A stretch of DNA of 64,000 nt from Cladorhizidae sp. MBARI D1340-BT2. Taxonomy: Eukaryota; Porifera; Demospongiae; Poecilosclerida; Cladorhizidae. Shown one piece after another: positions 1 through 10,800 of this stretch. The notes under the pieces were generated by a model that made no database searches, was not told the DNA's origin, and saw only the letters and a list, made by a program, of their open reading frames with translations. The stretch covers positions 24,437,144 through 24,501,143 of the forward strand of contig JAQNBH010000014.1 in assembly GCA_028752905.1 (NCBI GenBank), read 5' to 3'. Made by a program: the position numbers and the translations under genes. Position 1 is the first letter of the stretch, and each line of letters begins with the position of its first letter.

Positions 1-3
1 AGG

Positions 4-43
<40 letters not shown>

Positions 44-110
44 TGATAGATAGATAGATAGATAATTGATAGATAGATAGATAAGATAGATGGATAGATA
101 GATAGATAGA
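1..110. repeat. (GATA)n microsatellite
   Basis: Imperfect runs of gata/gatag with interruptions such as aattgata. It lies in the PLC-beta intron upstream of the first visible exon. The following 111-300 is unremarkable intron sequence with scattered gata-like motifs. Confidence 0.95.
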
Positions 111-304
111 TAGATGTAGGTAGGTACATATAATGGATAGAGCCAGCTAGGAGATAGATAAGTAGATAAGATAAGTAGATGGATTCTCAACTAGATTGAG
201 CTAGAAGTCGCAAGGCAGCCTTGTCTAGCACACAAGCATGCTAAACATTATTTATTTGGCAGAGTAGACCATGATGCAGCAACTAGTGGCCTGGAGTTAA
301 CTTA

Positions 305-1588
305 GCAAGAGGAAGTGGGGGGGCACTGTTTAACTCAGCAAGAGGAAGTGGGGGGGGGCTGTTTACTCGGCAAGAGGAAGTGGGGGGGCTGTTTAACTCA
401 GCAAGAGGAAGTGGGGGGCTGTTTAACTCGGCAAGAGGAAGTGCGGGGGCACTGTTTAACTCGAGAAGTTGGGGGGGGACTGTTTAACTCAGCAAGAGGA
501 AGTGGGGGGCTGTTTAACTCAGCAAGAGGAAGTGAGGGGGGGGGGACAGTTTAACTCAGCAAGAGGAAGTGGGGGGGCTGTTTAACTCAGCAAGAGGAAG
601 TGGGGGGCTGTTTAACTCGGCAAGAGGAAGTGCGGGGGCGCTGTTTAACTCGAGAAGTGGGGGGGGCTGTTTAACTCGGCAAGAGGAAGTGGGGGCTGTT
701 TAACTCGGCAAGAGGAAGTGCGGGGGCGCTGTTTAACTCGAGAAGTGGGGGGGGGGGCTGTTTAACTCGGCAAGAGGAAGTGGGGGGGGACAGTTTAACT
801 CAGCAAGAGGAAGTGGGGGCTGTTTAACTCGGCAAGAGGAAGTGCGGGGGCGCTGTTTAACTCGAGAAGTGGGGGGGGGGACTGTTTAACTCAGCAAGAG
901 GAAGTGGGGGGGCTGTTTAACTCAGCAAGAGGAAGTGGGGGGGCTGTTTAACTCGGCAAGAGGAAGTGCGGGGGCGCTGTTTAACTCGAGAAGTGGGGGG
1001 GCTGTTTAACTCGGCAAAGGAAGTGGGGGGCTGTTCAACTCGGCAAGAGGAAGTGTGGGGGCGCTGTTTAACTCGGCAAGAGGAAGTGTGGGGGCGCTGT
1101 TTAACTCGAGAAGTGGGGGGGGGCTGTTTAACTCGGCAAGAGGAAGTGGGGGGGGGACAGTTTAACTCAGCAAGAGGAAGTGGGGGGGGGGCACTGTTTA
1201 ACTCAGCAAGGGGAAGTGGGGGGGCTGTTTAACTCGGCAAGAGGAAGTGCGGGGGCGCTGTTTAACTCGAGAAGTGGGGGGGGCTGTTTAACTCGGCAAG
1301 AGGAAGTGGGGGGGGGGGGGGGCGCTGTTTAACTCAGCAAGAGGAAGTGGGGGGGCGCTGTTTAACTCGGCAAGAGGAAGTGGGGAGGCGCTGTTTAACT
1401 CGGCAAGAGGAAGTGGGGGGGCGCTGTTTAACTCAGCAAGAGGAAGTGGGGGGCACTGTTTAACTCGGCAAGAGGAAGTGGGGGGGCGCTGTTTAACTCA
1501 GCAAGAGGGGGACTGTTTAACTCGGCAAGAGGAAGTGGGGGGGGGGCACTGTTTAACTCGGCAAGAGGAAGTGGGGGGGGTGGGGGTT
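305..1588. repeat. G-rich minisatellite, unit about 30-36 bp
   Basis: About 38 units share the core ctgtttaactcggcaagag followed by gaagtg and a G run of variable length (5 to 14). Length variation sits mostly in the G run. Some units lack the gcaagagg part and read ctcgagaagtg, and these recur with a regular spacing, so there is higher-order structure. Several adjacent G runs on the + strand give strong G-quadruplex potential. Short open frames here are products of the repeat. Confidence 0.95.
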
Positions 1589-1693
1589 TGTTGGAGAGCA
1601 GAATCTGATTGAGGGAATACGGTAGTACTTTAACCCTTTAAAACACGCTACAACAGACCACTCCCTCTCTCTGCTCTCTCCCTCCCTCTCCAG

Positions 1694-1857
1694 ATCTCCC
1701 GGTTCAGATCAACACGGCCAAGTTTGAGTTTAATGGGAACACAGGCTACCAATTAAAACCCTGGGTGGTGAACAGGGAGGGAGCGTCACGAGGGGTCTTC
1801 ACTCCTTTTGTGCAATCGAAGCTCGAGGACATCGTTCCTGCTAAACTGAAAGTGAAA
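1694..1857 (+). CDS. PLCB: PLC-beta exon: end of Y half and start of C2 domain
   Basis: A pyrimidine-rich acceptor (ctccctctccag) precedes it and the donor GTAAGT follows. The first two bases complete a codon. The reading includes KFEFNGNTGYQLKPW, the hallmark at the end of the PLC Y half (FEFNGxxGYxLKP in the family), then FTPFVQSKLEDIV and LKVK, which starts the first C2 beta strand. The exon ends in phase 0. Confidence 0.95.
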
Positions 1858-4800
1858 GTAAGTACCACACCCCCTTCTTTACCCTTCCTAAGTGACGTTA
1901 ACCCTCAGGGGAGGGAGGGGGACGTGCAATATGCGGTGCATCCAATTTGACATTTCCAAACTGATCTTGTGCTTTCTCGGCCTGTGATACCATCAAGCTT
2001 CTAGTAATGGAGATGGTTGACAGAGCTATCGCGTACTGTCCGTATACCTAATCGTATCTTGAGAAGTAGCTCCAGCTGACCGTGCCAATTGGACCACTCG
2101 ATGTTGGTAGTTTGCTGTTGCTCCTCCCTAGACTTGCAGCAAGGTTGGTGACTTGCAGCTGCTGCTTGATCTCCATGAGCTTCCATCTCTGCGCCAACAG
2201 AGAGCTGCACTCCACTCCCACCAGCATACGAGGTGGCCCATCTTAAAAGAAAACTGTACCAACTTTGCATGTGTACTTTTATGAATTACATTACAGCACT
2301 TCCTTTAGTATACTAGACACTTCCTGTAATATGCAACATACTTCCTGTAGTATACTAGCCATTGTCCTTCAACTTTTTTCTTTTGATGTGTGTGTGTGTG
2401 ATGTGTGTGATGTGTGTGTGTGATGTGTGTGTGTGTGTGTGTGTGCAGGTCATTTCCGGGTATTTTCTCACTTCCTCGGATAAGAAGACCAGCTGCTATG
2501 TGGAAGTCGACCTTTACGGACTTCCTGCCGATACTATTCGTCACAAGTATTTTACTAAGAAATGTTCTGGGCCGCACCCATTCTGGAACGAAGACTTCTT
2601 TGTGTTCAAAAGAGTATGTTTTGTACACACACATATATGTAGAGTGCCCATGTCTAGTTGCATAGCAACTGTAGAAGGATCATGCAGCTGTATGTAACAG
2701 CACATATTCCAAGACTACCGCAGAGTTAGCCATCATTACAGAAATTTAATAATCACCGGAGCACAAGTAGAACACTAAATAGAGCACCCAACTACCAGAA
2801 TGCAGGAGCCTGAGTGACCTCTGACCTCAACTCCATGTGACCTGGCTGACCTTGGTAGCATTGTCAACTCCATTCTCTTTCCCCAGCCATGCACCAGCTT
2901 TTCGCTTATTTTGTACTCACTTTCAGCTCTTCCATTTCCAGGCTTCTCCTCTGCTCTTCCATTCCCAGGCTTCTCCTCTGCTCTTCCATTCCCATGCTTC
3001 TCCTCAGCTCTTCTATTCCCAGGCTTCTCCTCTGCTCTTCCATTCCCATGCTTCTCCTCAGCTCTTCTATTCCCAGGCTTCTCCTCTGCTCTTCCATTCC
3101 CATGCTTCTCCTCAGCTCTTCTATTCCCAGGCTTCTCCTCTGCTCTTCCATTCCCATGCTTCTCCTCAGCTCTTCTATTCCCAGGCTTCTCCTCTGCTCT
3201 TCCATTCCCATGCTTCTCCTCAGCTCTTCTATTCCCAGGCTTCTCCTCTGCTCTTCCATTCCCATGCTTCTCCTCAGCTCTTCCATTCCCAGGCTTCTCC
3301 TCTGCTCTTCCATTCCCATGCTTCTCCTCAGCTATTCTATTCCCAGGCTTCTCCTCAGCTCTTCCATTCCCAGGCTTCTCCTCTGCTCTTCCATTCCCAT
3401 GCTTCTCCTCAGCTATTCTATTCCCATGCTTCTCCTTAGCTCTTCCATTCCCAGGCTTCTCATCAGCTCTTCCATTCCCAGGCTTCTCCTCAGCTCTTCC
3501 ATTCCCAGGCCTCTCCTCAGCTCTTCCATTCCCAGGCTTCTCCTCAGCTCTTCCATTCTCAGGCTTCTCCTCAGCTCTTCCATTCCCATGTCCATGCTTC
3601 TCCTCAGCTATTCCATTCCCAGGCTTCTCATCAGCTCTTCCATTCCCAGGCTTCTCCTCAGTTCCTCCATACCCAGGCTTTTCCTCAGCTCTTCCATTCC
3701 CATGCTTCTCCTCAGCTCTCCCATTCCCAGGCTTCTCCTCAGCTCTTTCATTCCTATGCTTCTCTTCAGCTCTTCCATTCCCAGGCTTCTCCTCAGCTCT
3801 TCCATTCCCAGGCTTCTCCTCAGCTCTTCCATTCCCACCCAGACTTCTCTTCAGCTCTTCCATTCCCATGCTTCTCCTCAGCTCTCCCATTCCCATGCTT
3901 CTCCTCAGCTCTTTCATTCCCATGCTTCTCCTCAGCTCTTTCATTCCCATGCTTCTCTTCAGCTCTTCCATTCCCAGGCTTCTCCTCAGCTCTTCCATTC
4001 CCAGGCTTCTCCCCAGTTCCTCCATACCCAGGCTTCTCCTCAGCTCTTCCATTCCCATGCTTCTCCTCAGCTCTCCCATTCCCAGGCTTCTCCTCAGCTC
4101 TTTCATTCCTATGCTTCTCTTCAGCTCTTCCATTCCCAGGCTTCTCCTCAGCTCTTCCATTCCCAGGCTTCTCCTCAGCTCTTTCATTCCCATGCTTCTC
4201 CTCAGCTCTTCCATTCCCATGCTTCTCCTCAGCTCTTCCATTCCCATGTCCATGCTTCTCCTCAGCTATTCCATTCCCAGGCTTCTCATCAGCTCTTCCA
4301 TTCCCAGGCTTCTCCTCAGTTCCTCCATTCCCAGGCTTCTCCTCAGCTCTTTCATTCCTATGCTTCTCTTCAGCTCTTCCATTCCCAGGCTTCTCCTCAG
4401 CTCTTTCATTCCCAGGCTTCTCCTCAGCTCTTTCATTCCCATGCTTCTCCTCAGCTCTTCCATTCCCACCCAGACTTCTCCTCAGCTCTTCCATTCCCAG
4501 GCTTCTCCTCAGCTCTTTCATTCCCAGGCTTCTCTTCAGCTCTTCCATTCCCATGCTTCTCCTCAGCTCTTCCATTCCCAGGCTTCTCTTCAGCTCTTCC
4601 ATTCCCAGGCTTCTCCTCAGCTCTTCCATTCCCAGGCTTCTCCTCAGCTCTTCCATTCCCAGGCTTCTCCACTAATCCAAAAACTCTGAGCTTTTGAAAG
4701 CTGCCATGTAGCTCATGCTGTACGCTTAGTTCCAGACATTCCCCGCACAACACAGGGAGAGCATTATGTAGCTGCAGTATGAGGTCACATGCAACCACTT

Positions 4801-7800
4801 GTAACCACAACCAGTGGTTCATTCTAGCTGCTGCATATTCTAGCAAAGGCGATACATTTGTTGAGTCTTGCCCCTGAAGTGAGGGGGAAGATTTGCACCC
4901 CTGAAGTGTAGGGGGAAGATTTGCACCCCTGAAGTGTAGGGGGAAGATTTGCACCCCTGAAGTGTAGGGGGAAGATTTTCACCCCTGAAGTGTAGGGGGA
5001 AGATTTGCACCCCTGAAGTGTAGGGGGAAGATTTTCACACCTGAAGTGTAGGGGGAAGATTCACCCCTGAAGTGTAGGGGGAAGATTTTCACCCCTGAAG
5101 TGTAGGGGGAAGATTTTCACCCCTGAAGTGTAGGGGGAAGATTTTCACCCCTGAAGTGAGGGGGAAGATTTGCACCCCTGAAGTGTAGGGGGAAGATTTG
5201 CAGCTGCTACTGTTCCTATATACACACCAGCAAGTACACTAGTTGGTTGCTTTAAATAGAGTTCTAGTGTTTATTTAATTATTGCACACCTCCTGTGCAG
5301 GTCTTGCTGCCAGAGATGGCCATGCTATGATTATTGCAACCCTCCACTGTACAGGTCTTGCTGCCAGAGATGGCCATGCTATGATTATTGCAACCCTCCA
5401 CTGTACAGGTCTTGCTGCCAGAGATGGCCATGCTATGATTATTGCAACCCACCACTGTACAGGTCTTGCTGTCAGAGATGGCCATGCTATGATTATTGCA
5501 ACCCCCCGCTGTACAGGTCTTGCTGCCAGAGATGGCCATGCTATGATTATTGCAACCCTCCACTGTACAGGTCTTGCTGCCAGAGATGGCCATGCTATGA
5601 TTATTGCAACCCACCACTGTACAGGTCTTGCTGTCAGAGATGGCCATGCTATGATTATTGCAACCCCCCGCTGTACAGGTCTTGCTGCCAGAGATGGCCA
5701 TGCTATGATTATTGCAACCCTCCACTGTACAGGTCTTGCTGCCAGAGATGGCCATGCTATGATTATTGCAACCCACCACTGTACAGGTCTTGCTGTCAGA
5801 GATGCCCATGCTATGATTATTGCAACCCACCACTGTACAGGTCTTGCTGTCAGAGATGGCCATGCTATGATTATTGCAACCCCCGCTGTACAGGTCTTGC
5901 TGCCAGAGATGGCCATGCTATGATTATTGCAACCCGCTGTACAGGTCTTGCTGCCAGAGATGGTCATGCTATGATTATTGCAACCCTCCACTGTGCAGGT
6001 CTTGCTGCCAGAGATGGCCATGCTTCGTATTGGTGTCTTCGACGATGACAAGGAGCTGATAGGTACTCGGGTGCTGCCCTTGAATGCCATCCGTCCCGGG
6101 TTCAGACACATTGGCCTCAGAGACAAGCACAATTCCCCTCTGCCCTTAGAGATGCTGTTCGTACAGATCAGTGTGGAGGACTGGGTTCCGGACGAGATGG
6201 AAGGTGTGTTTGTGGGGTGGTCATTTGCTAGGATAGGCTACCATGTTGCTAGGTTAGGCTACCATGTTGCTAGGTCAGGCTACCATGTTGCTAGCATGTT
6301 GCTAGGTCAGGCTACCATGTTGCTAGGTCAGGCTACCATGTTGCTAGGTCAGGCTACCATGTTGCTAGGTCAGGCTACCATGTTGCTAGGTTAGGCTACC
6401 ATGTTGCTAGGTTAGGCTACCATGTTGCTAGGTTAGGCTACCATATTGCTAGGTCAGGCTACCATGTTGCTAGGTTATGCTGCAATGTTGCTACATTAGG
6501 CCACCAAAACTAAATGAAATGTTGCTGGTATATGTGAGGTGTACTGTGTGTGTGTGAGTGGTGTATGGAGTAGGGTATGGTCTTTCTTGTTGGCTAGGTT
6601 TGGGCCTTGTGGACATATCATATTAAAAGTGTAATATTAGAATTCTAATCCAAAACTTGGTCCATTGGCTTCCCGTGGGATGACGACAGATCCCCCTGTT
6701 GCACCCTCCCTCCTATTATATTATCATATTATTGGAGTTTGTGTGTATGTATTCTAGAACTGGTGGCTATGTTGATGGACCCTATCAGTTTCGCCAATAG
6801 AGCACTATTAGAAATGTCAGAAGGACTGGTAAGGGATCATCATTCTTGTTTGTTGCCATAAAGTTTGTTTGTTGCCATAAAGGCTCTGATATTGTACGTG
6901 TTTTTGTTCTGCTATGAATAAACTAGAGGAGCCATTGAATACACTAGAGGACAACTAGAGGAACCATTGAATACACCATTGAATACACTAGCTATAAATA
7001 TACTCGAGGAGCCATTGTTCAGCTATGAATACACTAGAGCCCATTGTTCAGTATGAATACACTAGAGGAGCCATTGTTCAGCTATGAATACACTAGAGGA
7101 GCATTGTTCAGCCATGAATACACTAGAGAAGCCATTGTTCAGCTATTAATACACTAGAGGAGCCATTGTTCAGCTATGAATATTTTAGAGGAGCCATTGT
7201 CCAGCTATGAATATACTAGAGGAGCCATTGCCACGTGTTTCTGGTAGATTCTGGTAGATTATGTAGGTCCAGTAATGCTAATCTTTTTTCTAAAACTTTT
7301 ATCTCACGAATATTGCGAATAGAAGGGAAAAAACACATTGTTATAGTTTAAGGACGTTGGGTCAAAGTCCACCCACATGCGTAAAAACAAAGTAGCAATG
7401 CTTTTGTGAGAAACAACTATGCCATGGGAAAGGGTGTGGTTAATGGCAGTGTCTTTTGCCAGGGAAGCTGCAGGGGAAGTGGACCAAGGAGCTTTGGATG
7501 CAAAGTTAACTCCAAGCAGGCCATGCAGAACTTCCATAGTCAATTTACTGCACATGCTCTCCAAAGATTAACAGCACTGAGGCTAGAGCCTACAACAGGG
7601 AGGGGCAGGGGAGTGTTTGGGGGTGGGGGGTTGGAGAGTAAGAGGACACTTCTACCTCGGACCGGGAGCTGTAAGGAAGGCAGCTGAAAGTGTCAACAAA
7701 CCATGGAGCTGGAGAGCCTATATAGTCTATAGATGAAGGACTCAATATAGTAGTAGGTTTCCTCATAGAGAGGACACAGGAGTAATGTTGGCTTCTATTA

Positions 7801-10800
7801 TTACCCACTGCAGTTGTCTGATCAGCTCAAAAGTTCTCCCTCAGTGTGTACTACCATTACAAATATGCAACCTTAAAATATAAAAATAGGATTTTTTTCC
7901 ATGGAAGCACAAGCTAATTGTTGAAGGTTTCAAGGCAGGCCTTCACTATCCATTGATGCTTAGCTTCTGCCCTCAGGCCTTCGTACCTTTCGTTCAGGAT
8001 GGATTCAAGAGCCGAATCAACTTCCATTCTGTAGAAAGTATCATTCGAGCTGATGGGTACCAATAACTGAAATTTGGTGATTCTGTACATGTTCTCCCTT
8101 TACCTATCTCCATATCCATTATATATATATTATGTATATATATGTACAGTATTATATACTCCCTTTGCCTATCTCTATATTCATTATATATATATACATA
8201 ATGTATATATAATTGGATTGACAAGAAGTGAAGCGAGAATCTACCCATGTAGACCACAAACATTTACAGGACCCTTTACCCATTAATATAATGAAGACCA
8301 AAATAAATTATATTTGGTACAATGACCTACAATGACCTCGATAATCAACTTAAATTTGCTCTCAAATGTTCGGCTCGACACTTGGCCTTAGTGCTTACTG
8401 AGATGTTAAGAGTCGTACGTCTAGATGAAGGAGGGAGCATCTAGCTGAAATGTTGAAGGGCAAGTTTAAGTTGATTATGGAGTATGGAGACTGTCATTGT
8501 TTCTATGTCAACTGAAATAGGTTATTACATTTGTGTGTCTATAAAACAATATATTTTGAAGGAGAAGACAACAAGTTGTTTGTTTTGGGTTGTTGTTGCT
8601 ATGGTTTTAAAGTTGAGCATCATCTAGAACCGAGCGTCGCATGCCGACAAGCAGCCATAGAGCTACTCATTTTTAAACACTTGATCTAACTTTATTTTGT
8701 ACTGTTGTACACTACACAAGTCGGGGCACTCAATTCCTCTCTTTGTTTTGCTGTTTTGCTGTTAGGTGTTGGCCAGGAACCGGCTGCAGCCTTCGTCAAG
8801 GACAAGGCAGGAGTCCGCAGGAGAACCTTAGAACTAACCCAACAAGATGTGCATGTATTGTTGTAGAGCTACTTACTCTTCGCTTGAAGGAGACTATTCA
8901 TCAGTAGAGCAACTGACAGCTCAGTTGAGACTATGCTGCACAACATGGTGTAGCTACACAACATGTTGTAGCTGCACAACATGGCTAGCTGCACAACATG
9001 GCTAGCTGCACAACATGTTGTAGCTGCAAACATGGTGTAGCTGCAAACATGGTGTAGCTGCAAACATGTTGTAGCTGCACAACATGGTGTAGCTGCAAAC
9101 ATGTTGTAGCTGCACAACATGGTGTAGCTACACAACATGGTGTAGCTGCAAACATGTTGTAGCTGCACAACATGGTGTAGCTGCACAACATGGTGTAGCT
9201 GCAAACATGGTGTAGCTGCAAACATGGTGTAGCTTCAAACATGGTGTAGCTGCAAACATGGTGTAGCTGCAAACATGGTGTAGCTGCAAACATGGTGTAG
9301 CTGCACAACATGGTGTAGCTACAAACATGTTGTAGCTGCACAACATGGTGTAGCTACACAACATGTTGTAGCTGCACAACATGGCTAGCTGCACAACATG
9401 GCTAGCTGCACAACATTGCTAGCTGCACAACATGTTGTAGCTGCAAACATGGTGTAGCTGCAAACATGGTGTAGCTGCAAACATGGTGTAGCTGCAAACA
9501 TGGTGTAGCTGCAAACATGGTGTAGCTGCAAACATGGTGGAGCTGCAAACATGGTGGAGCTGCACACATGGTGGAGCTGCACGTGTAGCTGCACAACATG
9601 TTGTAGCTGCAAACATGGTGTAGCTGCAAACATGTTGTAGCTGCACAACATGGTGTAGCTGCAAACATGTTGTAGCTGCACAACATGGTGTAGCTACACA
9701 ACATGGTGTAGCTGCAAACATGTTGTAGCTGCACAACATGGTGTAGCTGCACAACATGGTGTAGCTGCAAACATGGTGTAGCTGCAAACATGGTGTAGCT
9801 GCACAACATGGCTAGCTGCACAACATTGCTAGCTGCACAACATGTTGTAGCTGCACAACATGGTGTAGCTGCACAACATGGTGTAGCTGCAAACATGGTG
9901 TAGCTGCACAACATGGTGTAGCTGCAAACATGGTGTAGCTGCACAACATGGCTAGCTGCACAACATTGCTAGCTGAACAACATGTTGTAGCTGCAAACAT
10001 GGTGTAGCTGCAAACATGGTGTAGCTGCAAACATGGTGTAGCTGCAAACATGGTGTAGCTGCAAACATGGTGTAGCTGCAAACATGGTGGAGCTGCAAAC
10101 ATGGTGGAGCTGCACACATGGTGGAGCTGCACGTGTAGCTGCACAACATGTTGTAGCTGCAAACATGGTGTAGCTGCAAACATGTTGTAGCTGCACAACA
10201 TGGTGTAGCTGCAAACATGTTGTAGCTGCACAACATGGTGTAGCTACACAACATGGTGTAGCTGCAAACATGTTGTAGCTGCACAACATGGTGTAGCTGC
10301 ACAACATGGTGTAGCTGCAAACATGGTGTAGCTGCAAACATGGTGTAGCTTCAAACATGGTGTAGCTGCAAACATGGTGTAGCTACACAACATGGTGTAG
10401 CTGCAAACATGGTGTAGCTGCAAACATGGTGTAGCTGCACAACATGGTGTAGCTACAAACATGTTGTAGCTGCACAACATGGTGTAGCTACACAACATGG
10501 CTAGCTGCACAACATTGCTAGCTGCACAACATGGTGTAGCTGCAAACATGTTGTAGCTGCACAACATGGTGTAGCTACACAACATGGTGTAGCTGCAAAC
10601 ATGGTGTAGCTGCAAACATGGTGTAGCTGCACAACATGGTGTAGCTGCAAACATGTTGTAGCTGCACAACATGGTGTAGCTGCAAACATGGTGTAGCTGC
10701 AAACATGGTGTAGCTACACAACATGGTGTAGCTGCACAACATGGTGTAGCTGCACAACATGGTGTAGCTGCACAACATGTTGTAGCTGCAAACATGGTGT

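Noticed and set aside
1765..1950. Small independent ORF starting MVNREGASRG
   Set aside because: It is the PLC-beta exon read past its splice donor at 1858.
2775..4697. Open frames of 492-602 codons with 9-residue repeats
   Set aside because: Translation of a 27-bp array in every frame; the array lies in a PLC-beta intron.
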